From: Paludibacteraceae bacterium
GTDB taxonomy: Bacteria > Bacteroidota > Bacteroidia > Bacteroidales > Paludibacteraceae
NCBI GenBank assembly: GCA_024401475.1
Contig: JAKSKZ010000006.1
Coordinates: forward strand, 44,311 to 108,310
Direction: 5' to 3'
Length of the DNA stretch: 64,000 nt
Under the pieces are notes generated by a model. That model searched no databases. It was not told the DNA's origin and saw nothing but the letters and a program-made list of their open reading frames with translations. Positions 1 through 8,731 of this stretch are shown here, in pieces. The translations under genes were made by a program, and so were the position numbers. Positions within the stretch are counted from its first letter, which is position 1. Every line of letters starts with the position of its first letter.

Positions 1-1
1 T

Positions 2-529
2 GCTGTCGGCGGTGAAATTTTGTTCGTTGAATCGAGCTTGTCAAAATCAAAGACTCCAAAATTGACGTTGACTGGTAATTTGGGCGATGTTATGAAGGAG
101 TCTGCCGTCTTGGCATTGGAGTATCTTCGTTGTCATGCGGAAGATTTCGGAATAGATGCTAATCTCTTTGATGAGTATAGCGTGCATGTTCATGTGCCAG
201 AGGGTGCAATTCCCAAAGACGGTCCGTCGGCGGGTGTGACAATCACCACGTCTTTGGCTTCTTCATTTACAAAAAGGAAAGTTCGTAAGAATTTGGCTAT
301 GACGGGTGAGATTACTTTGCGTGGTAAGGTTTTGCCTGTCGGTGGTATTAAAGAGAAAATTTTGGCGGCTAAGAGAGCTGGCATTACTGATATCATGCTA
401 TGCAAGGAAAACCAAAAGGATGTTGAAGACATAAAGGGATTGTATGTCAAGGGGTTGACATTCCATTATGTGGAGACAATCAAAGATGTTTTGGATTTTG
501 CCTTGTTGGATGAAAAGGTGGATAAGTGA
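2..529 (+). CDS. lon: Lon protease, C-terminal proteolytic domain (partial, 5' end outside window)
   Basis: The reading frame is already open at the left edge, so only about 175 C-terminal residues of ATP-dependent Lon are present. They make up the serine/lysine-dyad protease domain. The catalytic serine lies in KDGPSAGVT and the catalytic lysine in PVGGIKEK; both motifs are intact and correctly spaced. Lon degrades misfolded and regulatory proteins in the cytoplasm. The AAA+ and N-terminal substrate-binding domains must lie upstream of the window. An internal TTG at 20 could be mistaken for a start, but the frame and the homology continue through it. hpt follows 18 bases downstream, so co-transcription is likely. 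Confidence 0.95.
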   Translation, partial: AVGGEILFVESSLSKSKTPKLTLTGNLGDVMKESAVLALEYLRCHAEDFGIDANLFDEYSVHVHVPEGAIPKDGPSAGVTITTSLASSFTKRKVRKNLAMTGEITLRGKVLPVGGIKEKILAAKRAGITDIMLCKENQKDVEDIKGLYVKGLTFHYVETIKDVLDFALLDEKVDK

Positions 530-547
530 TAACAATCTCTATTGTCT

Positions 548-1072
548 ATGAGAATATTGGATAAAAACTTCGTCGAGTTTATCTCTGAAAAGGAGATTGC
601 AGACATTGTTGCAACAATGGCATCATCTATTAATCAAGATTACAAGGGTAGAAATCCTTATTATTTGGTGATGATGAATGGTGCTTTTCTGTTTGCTTCT
701 GATATTCTTCGTCTGTTAGATGTTGATTCAGATTTGGCATTCGTACGATATAAATCATATGAGGGCATGTCTTCCACGGGTGAATTGAAAGAGCTGTTGG
801 CTATTCCTGATGATGTGGTTGGCAGAGATGTTATTGTTTTGGAGGATATTGTTGATACGGGTTTCTCGATGAGGGCTTTCTTGGAAATCTTGAAATCAAA
901 ATCACCCAATAGTGTGGCTGTGGCTAGTTTCTTGGTTAAGCCGGAAGCCTTACGTTATGATGTGAAGGTGGATTATGTTGGAAGAAGCATAGACAATAGA
1001 TTTATCGTGGGTTATGGCTTGGATTATAATGGTCGTGGTCGTAATTTGCGTTCTATATATGTGTTAGAATAG
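548..1072 (+). CDS. hpt: Hypoxanthine phosphoribosyltransferase
   Basis: A 174-residue purine-salvage enzyme that transfers phosphoribose from PRPP to hypoxanthine or guanine in the cytoplasm. The type I PRTase signature VIVLEDIVDTG (PRPP-binding loop, two acidic residues) is at about residues 94-104, and the length is normal for the family. I chose ATG at 548 over the in-frame TTG at 542 because MRILDKNF is a typical N-terminus. It sits directly downstream of lon and upstream of adk on the same strand. Confidence 0.93.
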   Translation: MRILDKNFVEFISEKEIADIVATMASSINQDYKGRNPYYLVMMNGAFLFASDILRLLDVDSDLAFVRYKSYEGMSSTGELKELLAIPDDVVGRDVIVLEDIVDTGFSMRAFLEILKSKSPNSVAVASFLVKPEALRYDVKVDYVGRSIDNRFIVGYGLDYNGRGRNLRSIYVLE

Positions 1073-1098
1073 AGTAATAATAAATTTAGTATGAATTC

Positions 1099-1117
1099 TC
1101 TCCGCTTATGACGGAGA
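1099..1117 (+). other. Short hairpin between hpt and adk
   Basis: TCTCCG and CGGAGA form a 6-bp stem around a 7-base loop in the 63-base hpt-adk gap. No T-run follows, so it is not a typical terminator. It could be an RNA-processing or stability element, or chance. Confidence 0.3.
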
Positions 1118-1135
1118 ATAAATCAGATTAGAAAA

Positions 1136-1714
1136 ATGAAGAACGTTGTAATTTTCGGAGCTCCAGGCTCAGGTAAGGGTACTCAAAGCGAAAACATCAT
1201 CGCTAAGTATAATTTTAAGCACTTCTCAACAGGTGATATCCTTCGTAAGCAAATCGCTGAGGGTACTGAGTTGGGTAAGATTGCTAAGTCTTTCATCGAC
1301 GAGGGTAAGTTGGTGACTGACGAGTTGATCATCAACATGCTCGACAAGGAGCTAGAGTCAGCTAAGGGTGCTAACGGTGTTATCTTCGATGGTTTCCCTC
1401 GTACATACGCACAAGCAGAGGCATTGAAGGTGATGTTGAATAAGAGAGGTACTGATGTTGCCGTAATGCTTAACATCCAAGTTGATGAGCCTGAATTGGT
1501 TAACAGACTTTTGGAGCGTGGTAAGGTTTCTGGTCGTTCAGACGATAATATGGAGACTATCACTAAGAGAATCAAGACTTACAATGAGCAAACTACTCCA
1601 GTAATTGATTTCTACAAGAAGGAAGGTACTTGCGTAGATATCAAGGGCGTTGGCTCTATCGACGATATCTTTGCTTCTATTTCAAAGGCAATTGATTCTG
1701 CAAAGGAGCTTTAA
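1136..1714 (+). CDS. adk: Adenylate kinase (short, zinc-less form)
   Basis: A 192-residue cytoplasmic nucleoside monophosphate kinase catalysing ATP + AMP = 2 ADP. It shows the P-loop GAPGSGKGTQ at the N-terminus, the AMP-binding segment FSTGDILR, the GFPRT motif, and a short LID (RLLERGKVSGRSDD) without the zinc-binding cysteines of long-form kinases. Codon choice is strongly biased (AAG, GGT, ATC), as for a highly expressed gene. A Rho-independent terminator follows at 1737, so it is probably the last gene of a lon-hpt-adk unit or has its own short transcript. Confidence 0.97.
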   Translation: MKNVVIFGAPGSGKGTQSENIIAKYNFKHFSTGDILRKQIAEGTELGKIAKSFIDEGKLVTDELIINMLDKELESAKGANGVIFDGFPRTYAQAEALKVMLNKRGTDVAVMLNIQVDEPELVNRLLERGKVSGRSDDNMETITKRIKTYNEQTTPVIDFYKKEGTCVDIKGVGSIDDIFASISKAIDSAKEL

Positions 1715-1736
1715 TTTTATTGCAAAATGTATTTAT

Positions 1737-1768
1737 AGCCTGGAGGCCTTGTGCTTTCAGGCTTTTTT
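1737..1768 (+). terminator. Rho-independent terminator after adk
   Basis: AGCCTG and CAGGCT flank a 14-16 base loop and are followed by TTTTTT, 23 bases after the adk stop codon. Confidence 0.85.
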
Positions 1769-1780
1769 AACTAATTGTTT

Positions 1781-2251
1781 ATGAAAGAAAATACTAAGTA
1801 TGCAGGTTTGGGGATGGCGGGGGCTACCCATATGCATAAAATGATTGAGCATAAGTTATATGATGGCCTTAAGAAAAAATTGAGCAGAAAGCATCTTTAT
1901 GTAACTATGGAAACCAATTTTAATGATACCATTCGTTCGGAAGAGAGGATACCAGATATATCCATATGGAAACGGATCTTTACAAATGGTGTAGACCTTG
2001 AATATGTTGATCCTATATTTACGATAGAAGTGACCCATACGTCAGCAAACGACAAGGATTCTCATGAAAGTATTATGGAGTGTTTTGAATCATATCCAAC
2101 GATGCAGGAGAGTTTTCTTTTCAATTATGCTAATAATAAATGGATTAGGTATGAAAAACTTGATAATGGGGAAATAGAAATGTTAGAAACATCTAAATCT
2201 CGTTTGTTTGGTTTCTATATGAATACTTTTGTCAAGTCTTTAATGGAGTAA
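1781..2251 (+). CDS. Hypothetical protein, possibly restriction-endonuclease-like fold
   Basis: A 156-residue soluble protein without a signal peptide or membrane segment. I do not recognise a family with confidence. The stretch RIPDISIWKR followed about 25 residues later by PIFTIEVTHT resembles the PD...(D/E)xK layout of Uma2-like or other PD-(D/E)XK proteins, but the final lysine is not evident. ATG 1781 is preferred to the TTG at 1775. A small membrane-protein gene follows 22 bases downstream, so the two may be co-transcribed. Confidence 0.6.
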   Translation: MKENTKYAGLGMAGATHMHKMIEHKLYDGLKKKLSRKHLYVTMETNFNDTIRSEERIPDISIWKRIFTNGVDLEYVDPIFTIEVTHTSANDKDSHESIMECFESYPTMQESFLFNYANNKWIRYEKLDNGEIEMLETSKSRLFGFYMNTFVKSLME

Positions 2252-2273
2252 TTTTCTTTGATACTTTGTAAAA

Positions 2274-2510
2274 ATGGAAAAATTAAAATATTATTTTTTT
2301 GCGGAATTGTTTGTTGGAATTATATGTTTAAAGACTCTCAATATAACTGGATATTGCGTATTCCCCCTTTTGGTAATAGTTGTGTACTTTTTTTGTTCAG
2401 ATGAAGAAAGTTTGCTTCGGAAGTTCCTTTATAGTTTATTGTTGATTTTGTTTCCTGTTGTTTTGGCAGTCATAGCTTCTTTTTGTCTTGCCATTTATAT
2501 ACATGCGTAA
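2274..2510 (+). CDS. Small hypothetical membrane protein
   Basis: A 78-residue hydrophobic protein with probably two or three membrane segments (about residues 8-40 and 52-76) separated by a short charged loop (CSDEESLLRK). No family is recognised. It lies 22 bases after the 156-residue hypothetical gene, so the pair may form a two-gene unit. Confidence 0.5.
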   Translation: MEKLKYYFFAELFVGIICLKTLNITGYCVFPLLVIVVYFFCSDEESLLRKFLYSLLLILFPVVLAVIASFCLAIYIHA

Positions 2511-2770
2511 GAAAATTCCATGAATGTTGATAGCTTTATAGAACATTAATTAATTCTTGATTAATCGTTAATTTGCTGATTGATTGAACGTTTCTTGTGT
2601 CTGACCATGCATTGATTTGAAATTAATGAAAAAATTGATGGATGATTAATGTTTGTCCCCCCATTATATATTCGTCAATATTCTTGAATTATTCAAGGAC
2701 TTGACCAATAGTTCCCAAACTTATTGTATAGTTAAGAGATTATTTGCACCGTTTCAAATCGGAAGCCAAC
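2511..2770. other. Intergenic, AT-rich, no gene seen
   Basis: About 260 bases between a plus-strand small ORF and the terminator of the minus-strand T9SS cargo gene. It holds several ATTAAT/TTAAT repeats and a small palindrome, CTTGAATTATTCAAG, at about 2683-2697. No convincing coding sequence is visible on either strand. Confidence 0.5.
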
Positions 2771-2802
2771 AAAAAAAAGGCTGCCCAAAGCGAGCAGCCT
2801 TC
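2771..2802 (-). terminator. Terminator of the T9SS cargo gene
   Basis: On the minus strand AAGGCTGC and GCAGCC form a strong stem, followed by a run of eight or more T (seen as AAAAAAAA on the plus strand), 20 bases past the stop of the gene at 2822-3859. Confidence 0.9.
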
Positions 2803-2821
2803 TTGCTATTTATAAGTTTGA

Positions 2822-3859
2822 TTATTTCTTAATCACCTTAGAAGAGATAGCCTTTTGACCGTTAACCAATACACTCAAAGAGTATTGTCCTGCAGGCAAG
2901 TTCTCTGTGTTTGTAGTGTAAACGTAGTCGCCCTCGTTCAATTGAGCATCAACGATAGTAGCTACAACTTTACCTGCGTTGTCAATCATATTGATGCCGA
3001 CGTTTGCTGCACTCTCCAATTTAAATGTAGCCGTTAACTCGTTCTCGAATGGGTTTGGAGAAACTTCGTAAGAGAAGTTCTTGATGGCCAAACTTTGAGG
3101 TTGGTTCTTAGGCTCCAAGTTTCTGAAGTCTGGAGTTGCGAAGTAAGCATCGTAAGTCTTGCTGTTTCCGCAAGAGCAGTTGCAGTCAGAAGTGATATCG
3201 CTTTCCAAAACGATGAGGACAGGGTAGCGAACGCCTTCGGCAAAATATTGGTAACGAACTGTGTGGATTTGATATTTGTTCGCACCCATAAATTGTTCGT
3301 AGTTCTTGTCGACCTTAATACGAAGAGTGTTTTCATACACATTTCCGTCTGGCATGATCAATGTACCCCAAGCATCAGCGCTTGTGATATAAGTTCCGTC
3401 GATAGCATACTCTTGGTTTGCTACAGCGTAAGTACCTACCATTGTGCCATTGATGGCATCACCATAAGCGAATGGGAATTTCAAATCAACGATTGGTTGC
3501 TCGAAAGAGATTTTGACTCCCTTGCTCTCCAATCCCCAATACATCTTTTGAGTCTTGCTGATTTCGAAGAATGTGTTTTTAGCACCACCTTCGTCGCAAG
3601 AAAGGAAAATGTTTGAGTTGTTTTTTACAGCAGACATGTTTTCGTTTTGGTCGATATACATATCTGTATTTATCTCTTTAGCTTTTGAGTAGTCCCATAC
3701 TTGATTTGGTCCTGCAGGAGTAGTTGCTTGGTATTCCATCTTTCTCAAGCTTCTATGATCTCCGATGCGAAGTCCATTGTCCTTATAGGTAAGCGTTGTT
3801 TGGGCAAAACATCCAGCAGCGAGGAAGAAAGCCCCAGCAAGTGTAAAAATTTTCTTCAT
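2822..3859 (-). CDS. Secreted protein with type IX secretion C-terminal sorting domain
   Basis: A 345-residue exported protein. A signal peptide ends near CFAQ (about residue 19). Residues about 265-345 look like a type-A T9SS sorting domain: the SPNPFENE start, the middle MIDNAGKVV strand, then AGQYSLSVLVNGQKAISSKVIKK-like strands at the end. The region between is unassigned, possibly beta-rich, with a CNCSC cysteine cluster near residue 225. Proteins of this kind cross the outer membrane by T9SS and are released or anchored on the surface. It is monocistronic, with its own terminator. The substrate or role of the main domain is unknown. Confidence 0.85.
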   Translation of the reverse strand: MKKIFTLAGAFFLAAGCFAQTTLTYKDNGLRIGDHRSLRKMEYQATTPAGPNQVWDYSKAKEINTDMYIDQNENMSAVKNNSNIFLSCDEGGAKNTFFEISKTQKMYWGLESKGVKISFEQPIVDLKFPFAYGDAINGTMVGTYAVANQEYAIDGTYITSADAWGTLIMPDGNVYENTLRIKVDKNYEQFMGANKYQIHTVRYQYFAEGVRYPVLIVLESDITSDCNCSCGNSKTYDAYFATPDFRNLEPKNQPQSLAIKNFSYEVSPNPFENELTATFKLESAANVGINMIDNAGKVVATIVDAQLNEGDYVYTTNTENLPAGQYSLSVLVNGQKAISSKVIKK

Positions 3860-4026
3860 TCTATTTATGTTTAAGATTGTTTGACATAACTTACATTTCG
3901 TGAGGTAAAGATAAAAGAAATTTTCTATAATACATTGTTTAATAATGTGAAAAAAGATGATTTGTTGAAAAAAATTCAGTGTGATTCAGTTAGGTCGGTA
4001 GGTGTTAAGCAGGGGGTGGGTGAAAC

Positions 4027-4053
4027 AAAAAAGCACCAATTGCTTGGTGCTTT
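4027..4053 (-). terminator. Terminator downstream of the tRNA-Arg pair
   Basis: The minus strand reads AGCACCAA-GCAA-TTGGTGCT followed by TTTTTTG, immediately 3' of the tRNA gene at 4057-4130. Confidence 0.85.
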
Positions 4054-4056
4054 CTG

Positions 4057-4130
4057 TGACTCCGACAGGATTCAAACCTGTGACCTTTTGATCCGTAGTC
4101 AAACGTTCTATTCAGCTGAACTACGGAGCC
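4057..4130 (-). tRNA. tRNA-Arg(ACG), copy 1
   Basis: A 74-nt cloverleaf on the minus strand: acceptor stem GGCTCCG/CGGAGTC with one G-U pair, anticodon stem TTTGA/TCAAA with loop CTACGGA (anticodon ACG), and T-loop TTTGAATC. The A discriminator is present and CCA is not encoded. The ACG anticodon would be deaminated to ICG by TadA to read CGU/CGC/CGA. The sequence is identical to copy 2, 27 bases away. Confidence 0.95.
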
Positions 4131-4157
4131 ATTTGTTTGCAGAAGAGGAAAAATTGG

Positions 4158-4231
4158 TGACTCCGACAGGATTCAAACCTGTGACCTTTTGATCCGTAGT
4201 CAAACGTTCTATTCAGCTGAACTACGGAGCC
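4158..4231 (-). tRNA. tRNA-Arg(ACG), copy 2
   Basis: Identical in sequence to copy 1 and the promoter-proximal member of the tandem pair. It has the same ACG anticodon loop and the same G-U pair in the acceptor stem. The two genes are probably transcribed together from the promoter at 4254-4284. Confidence 0.95.
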
Positions 4232-4253
4232 ATTGTTTTTCTCAATTGCGATG

Positions 4254-4284
4254 CAAAGGTAGGCACTTTTTCGGAATTAACAAA
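4254..4284 (-). promoter_or_regulatory. Bacteroidota-type promoter of the tRNA-Arg genes
   Basis: On the minus strand TTTG (4284-4281) is followed 19 bases later by TACCTTTG (4261-4254), a perfect match to the TAnnTTTG -7 element with the usual spacing. Confidence 0.75.
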
Positions 4285-4351
4285 GACTTGCCGTCCTTTT
4301 TTTGAGCAGAAATGACAAATAATTTTCTTTGCCATTCTATCTTGTTGGTTT

Positions 4352-5329
4352 TTATTCTTTTGCGATTTCCTTTTTTTCGAATTTCATAAACAGTCCAGCC
4401 AAAATTGTGCCTGAAATTGAGTGCCAAGCACAAGAGATGGCACAAGGAACAACAGCCAACGGATTGGTGGCCACAAAGAAGTTCGTGGCTAGATTGGTGG
4501 CCAATCCTGCATTTTGCATGCCTACTTCTATGCTAACAGTGCGTTTTTGTGCTGTTCCGAAACGAAAAACTTTGCCTACGAGATATCCGATAGCGTATCC
4601 TAAACTATTGTGGCAGAATACAACTCCAAATGTGAGAAGGAACAGTGCCCATCCATTACTGATGAGGTGGTCGTGCACGCTAAATATAACTCCGCCAACT
4701 ATGCAGGCAAGGCAAATGACGCTGGTGCCTGGCATTAAACTTCGGAGCGTTGGGAAGTAGGATTTCTTTCCTAATTTAAGATTGAGCGAAAATCCAACGA
4801 CAACAGGAAGAATAGTGACGATTAGAATGTTGATAAACATTCCTATCGTATCTACGTTGACAGATTTGTCTGCCAAAAGAAAAACCAAGAAAGGTGTCAC
4901 GAACGGAGCCAATAGGGTGGATGCCGTCGTCATTCCCACCGAAAATGCTACGTCACCTTTACAGAGAAAACTCATGATGTTGCTGGAAACTCCACCCGGG
5001 CAACATCCTACCAAGATGATACCAATGGCAAGTGATTCGTCTAAATGGAAAAGTCGGGTAAGTAGCCAAGCTATGCCTGGCATGATGGTATATTGTGCTA
5101 CCGAACCGAGAAAAATATCGAATGGACGCGAGGCTAAGATTTTAAAATCTTGCGTGGTTAGCGTTAGTCCCATCGTGAGCATGATGATGCCGAGAATGGC
5201 TGTTTGAGTGTAGCCTACAACCCAAGAAAAAGTCTGTGGAACAAAAAATGCGAAGACAGCGATGGCTATGATGAATGCCGATGTGTAGGTGGCTAGCCAT
5301 TGGCTGATGTTTTGAAGTGTTTTGGTCAT
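4352..5329 (-). CDS. Bile acid:sodium symporter (BASS/SBF) family transporter
   Basis: A 325-residue polytopic inner-membrane protein with about nine or ten hydrophobic segments. Family hallmarks are the conserved GCCPGGVSSN stretch (about residues 108-117) and EVGMQNAGLA (about residues 269-278), which form the crossing helices of the sodium and substrate site. Bacterial members move organic anions such as pantoate or other small acids with Na+, and the substrate here cannot be read from the sequence. It lies 51 bases downstream of the acyl-CoA synthetase gene on the same strand with a hairpin between them, so it may be expressed by read-through. Confidence 0.9.
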   Translation of the reverse strand: MTKTLQNISQWLATYTSAFIIAIAVFAFFVPQTFSWVVGYTQTAILGIIMLTMGLTLTTQDFKILASRPFDIFLGSVAQYTIMPGIAWLLTRLFHLDESLAIGIILVGCCPGGVSSNIMSFLCKGDVAFSVGMTTASTLLAPFVTPFLVFLLADKSVNVDTIGMFINILIVTILPVVVGFSLNLKLGKKSYFPTLRSLMPGTSVICLACIVGGVIFSVHDHLISNGWALFLLTFGVVFCHNSLGYAIGYLVGKVFRFGTAQKRTVSIEVGMQNAGLATNLATNFFVATNPLAVVPCAISCAWHSISGTILAGLFMKFEKKEIAKE

Positions 5330-5343
5330 CTTGATAAAATTTA

Positions 5344-5372
5344 GCGCCGCATGGAGTCCCTCTATGCGGCGT
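5344..5372 (-). terminator. Hairpin between acyl-CoA synthetase and BASS transporter
   Basis: GCGCCGCAT and ATGCGGCGT form a 9-bp stem (one mismatch or wobble at the base) around an 11-base loop. On the minus strand it is followed by a weak T-rich tail (AAATTTTATC). It is probably an inefficient terminator or a 3'-end stabiliser. Confidence 0.6.
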
Positions 5373-5380
5373 CTTGTTGT

Positions 5381-7270
5381 TTATGCTAATGCGTCTAAGT
5401 TCTGGCTGTTGTCGATTTTTTTACCCTCTGATGTATAAACGAATGCGAGTCGTTCGGCGTACGCTTTTTCTATCTTTCCGCGAACCATTTTCATCGTACT
5501 GTTTATCATGTGGTTTTGTTCGGTAAAAGGCTCTTTTAAAACAGCAATCGTGCTTGGCAACCAGCGTTCTGGGAACATGCCTGCAAATTCGCCGTTTTTC
5601 TTGAATTTGTCTAATTCTTGGGCGATTTCTGACAAGGCGTTTTTCCTGCCTTCTTCTGTTTTCAAATCGTATCCCATTCGTTGCAGCTCTTGTTTGTTGG
5701 GTACGAGTAGAGCGCTCGTTGATGGACTTTGGTTATTATAGAGCATTACTTGGTCTATGGCAGGGCAGAGTTGTACCAATGCCTCTTCGATGCCTTCCGG
5801 ACTATATTTTTCGCCATCACTTGAAATGAGCAAACTCTTGAATCTTCCTTTGACATAGAGAAGCCCTTCGTTTGTCAAGTAGCCGAGGTCGCCGGTGTAG
5901 AGCCAACCGTCTTTGACTGTTTCGGCTGTGGCTGTTGGATTTTTCCAATAGCCTGCCATGACGTTTTCTCCTTTTACAACGATTTCTCCTTGTTCTCCTA
6001 TTGGCAATTCTTTGCCGTCGTTGTCGCATATTTTGACCTCTATGGGTTCAACCAGTTTTCCTGACGAACCGAAACGATAAAATTCAGGTGTGTTTGTACT
6101 TATGACAGGTGTGGCTTCGCTAAGCCCGTACCCTTGGAACATAGGAAGGCCAATGCCAATGTAAAATTTTTGAAGGTCTTTGTCGAGCAATGCACCGCCC
6201 CCGATGAAGAAACGTAATTCTCCGCCGAAGCTCTCTCTGACTTTTTTGAATAGAATCATGTCGAAAAGGGCAACCAATGGGCGAAGAAGAAATCTCAATC
6301 CTTTGCTGTCTAAACAGCTTTCGCCATAGTAGGCTTGCCTGATCGATTTGCCCCAACTGAATAGCTTTTCTACAAATGCCCCTTGACTATGAATGCTTTG
6401 TTCGATGTTCTTTTTGAAATTCTTTGCAAGGGCAGGCACGCTAAGAATAAAGTGTGGACGAATCTCTTTGATGTTGAGAGGGATGTTTTTTAACGTTTCC
6501 AACGGAGTCCTTCCCACTTGAACGGTTGCGGCAGAGGCGCCTTGCATCATCATTACATAGAAGCCGACAACATGAGCAAAGCAGTGGTCGAGCGGAAGAA
6601 TGATGAGCGTTCTCCATGTTTGGTCGATGGGAACTCTTGAAAGGCATTGCTCCACATTGGCCGTATAGTTCCTATGTGTTAGGCTGACACCTTTAGGGTC
6701 TGCTGTTGTTCCGCTTGTATATGTGATGGTGGCAAGATCATCATTTTGAATGCTGAGGCCCACGCTCAAGAATTCTTCCATCGTGTGGTTGGCCAGAAAG
6801 TCGTCGCCCATTTTCATCACGTCGTTTATGAAGAGTTCTTTCTCTCCATACTCTTTTTGTTCGTCCAAAACGATGACTTTTTCCAACAAGGGGAGTTGGT
6901 CTTCAATCAATCGGATTTTCTTTAGTTGGTTGCCGCTTACGATGATGAATTTGGCGTCGCCATGTTGCAAGCGGAAGAGTAGGTCGTTGCTCTCCTCCAA
7001 TTTAATGCTTAGAGGCACGTTGACTGCTCCTGCATAGAACATGGCAAGTTCACTGACAATCCATAGGTTTCTACCTTCGGATAAAAGGGCCATGTTGTCG
7101 CCTTTTTTTACGCCCAAAGCTTGAAGTCCGGCTCCGAGTCTATATACGAGTTTTTGTATTTGCTTGTAGGAACTGTTTTGCCATTCGTTACCCTGCTTTT
7201 CCATGAGGAAAGTGTTATTAGGGTATAGGTTTACGGAGTTCTCAAATACATCAATTATTGTTTTCTTCAT
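5381..7270 (-). CDS. Long-chain acyl-CoA synthetase (AMP-forming)
   Basis: A 629-residue ANL-superfamily ligase that activates fatty acids: fatty acid + ATP gives acyl-AMP, then acyl-CoA. Motifs in order are the P-loop-like YTSGTTADPKG (about residues 186-196), GYGLSEATPV (adenine/acyl site), YTGDLGYLTNEG (ATP ribose binding), and the hinge KGRFKSLLISSDGEKYSPE with a lysine-containing A10-like region. The length fits the FadD15-like long-chain group common in Bacteroidota. It is cytoplasmic or peripheral to the membrane, with no signal peptide. Confidence 0.93.
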   Translation of the reverse strand: MKKTIIDVFENSVNLYPNNTFLMEKQGNEWQNSSYKQIQKLVYRLGAGLQALGVKKGDNMALLSEGRNLWIVSELAMFYAGAVNVPLSIKLEESNDLLFRLQHGDAKFIIVSGNQLKKIRLIEDQLPLLEKVIVLDEQKEYGEKELFINDVMKMGDDFLANHTMEEFLSVGLSIQNDDLATITYTSGTTADPKGVSLTHRNYTANVEQCLSRVPIDQTWRTLIILPLDHCFAHVVGFYVMMMQGASAATVQVGRTPLETLKNIPLNIKEIRPHFILSVPALAKNFKKNIEQSIHSQGAFVEKLFSWGKSIRQAYYGESCLDSKGLRFLLRPLVALFDMILFKKVRESFGGELRFFIGGGALLDKDLQKFYIGIGLPMFQGYGLSEATPVISTNTPEFYRFGSSGKLVEPIEVKICDNDGKELPIGEQGEIVVKGENVMAGYWKNPTATAETVKDGWLYTGDLGYLTNEGLLYVKGRFKSLLISSDGEKYSPEGIEEALVQLCPAIDQVMLYNNQSPSTSALLVPNKQELQRMGYDLKTEEGRKNALSEIAQELDKFKKNGEFAGMFPERWLPSTIAVLKEPFTEQNHMINSTMKMVRGKIEKAYAERLAFVYTSEGKKIDNSQNLDALA

Positions 7271-7435
7271 AATGAAAATTTTTTTTGTAAAAATACAAAA
7301 TTTGTCACAACACTAATAAGGTCTTTCCTTATAAAATAGCCTATGTGTTAATATAAATGGTATTTGTAATCCTTTGTTTATGATTAAGGTTTAGTGACGA
7401 TATTTATTTTTTTCAATCTAATTTTAAATATTGTT

Positions 7436-7470
7436 TTTGAATGATAAAATTGATAATTTTATTAAATTTG
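7436..7470 (+). promoter_or_regulatory. Probable promoter of the DUF389 gene
   Basis: TAAATTTG at 7463-7470 matches TAnnTTTG, and TTTG at 7436-7439 lies 23 bases upstream, slightly wider than usual. The gene starts 50 bases downstream. Confidence 0.5.
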
Positions 7471-7519
7471 TTGAGTTGCATAGCCTAATGTAGGGCACTT
7501 TAGAAAATAATTATAACTT

Positions 7520-8731
7520 ATGGATATATTCAAATTACGTCGTGAGTTTAGAGCATATTTGAATCTTAGTGATGACAAGCAGGAAAATAGTGAAATCGTA
7601 GCTTCCATCACGAGTGGCACCCAATTTAAGGGAACAAACCTTTGGATTTTGGTTTGTGCTATTTTGATTGCTTCGTTGGGCTTGAATATGAATTCCACGG
7701 CGGTGATTATTGGAGCCATGCTTATCAGTCCTTTGATGGGACCAATTATGGGTATCGGCTTAGGCATTGGAATTGGGGATGCCAATTTGATTCGTAGTTC
7801 GTTGAAAAACTTGTTCATTGCCACTCTGTTTTCATTGTTGGCGAGTGCGTTGTATTTTGTCTTGTCGCCTATCAACGACGCCCGTAGTGAGTTGTTGGCC
7901 CGTACGCAGCCCACCATTTATGATGTGATGATTGCTTTCTTTGGCGGTTTTGCGGGAATTATTGCGACGGGTTCGAAGACGAAAGGGAATATTCTTCCGG
8001 GAGTTGCCATTGCGACTGCGTTGATGCCGCCTCTTTGTACGGCAGGTTATGGGTTGGCTACGCTTCAATGGAAATTCTTGTATGGGGCATTGTATCTTTT
8101 TTCTATTAATGCTGTTTATATAGGTCTTGCTACATGGTTGGGTACGAAGGTTTTGCATTTGCCCAAAGTGGATGTTAACAAAGGAGAAGAAGGAAATGTT
8201 GGTCGATATTCCAAGGCTTGGACGGTTGCCCTTTTGGTGTTGTTTATCATTCCGAGCATAGTTACGACGACGGGAATTGTGAGGCAGAATATGCAAGAAG
8301 CTCGTGTCTCTGCCTATATTCATGGTGAGTTTGATGGGTTGGGCGATACGCATTTGATTAGTTATGAATATAATCAGACGGATACGTCCGCAGTTATTCA
8401 AGTCAATCTCTTAGGTGCTCCTTTGGATAGCCATAAGATTGATATTCTTGCAGCGAGAATGGGTACTTACGGTTTGAATGACGACATTTCGTTGAAGGTG
8501 GTTCAAGGAGGGTTGGAGGCACCGGAAGTGGATGCGGCTGCATTGTCGAGCAACATTATGAAAAATGTGGTGGTCTATTATAATGAGACAATTGAACGTC
8601 TTCAGAAGGAGAATGATAGCTTGAAGATTGTGCTATACCAATTGCAGAAAGAGAATCAGCATCAGAAGGAGATGCTGCAAAAGGAGAGTCAAGTTCAAAA
8701 AGAAAGGAGCCCCAAGGGTAAATCTAAATAA
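7520..8731 (+). CDS. DUF389 family membrane protein with coiled-coil tail
   Basis: A 403-residue protein of the DUF389 (TIGR00341-like) family. The conserved core, about residues 30-260, has six or so membrane segments and the signatures GAMLISPLMGPIMG and GVAIATALMPPLCTAG. The function of the family is unproven. After a periplasmic or cytosolic mixed alpha/beta region (about 265-340), the last 45 residues form a Gln/Glu/Lys-rich coiled coil with repeated QKE units and a very basic end. It has its own promoter-like site upstream. Its 3' end overlaps the convergent GNAT gene by 8 bases. Confidence 0.9.
   Translation: MDIFKLRREFRAYLNLSDDKQENSEIVASITSGTQFKGTNLWILVCAILIASLGLNMNSTAVIIGAMLISPLMGPIMGIGLGIGIGDANLIRSSLKNLFIATLFSLLASALYFVLSPINDARSELLARTQPTIYDVMIAFFGGFAGIIATGSKTKGNILPGVAIATALMPPLCTAGYGLATLQWKFLYGALYLFSINAVYIGLATWLGTKVLHLPKVDVNKGEEGNVGRYSKAWTVALLVLFIIPSIVTTTGIVRQNMQEARVSAYIHGEFDGLGDTHLISYEYNQTDTSAVIQVNLLGAPLDSHKIDILAARMGTYGLNDDISLKVVQGGLEAPEVDAAALSSNIMKNVVVYYNETIERLQKENDSLKIVLYQLQKENQHQKEMLQKESQVQKERSPKGKSK

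Noticed and set aside
3935..4192. 85-codon plus-strand ORF containing DRIQTCDLLIRSQTFYSAELRSH
   Set aside because: It is the well-known false ORF produced by reading across the antisense strand of tRNA genes; the two tRNA-Arg genes explain the sequence fully.
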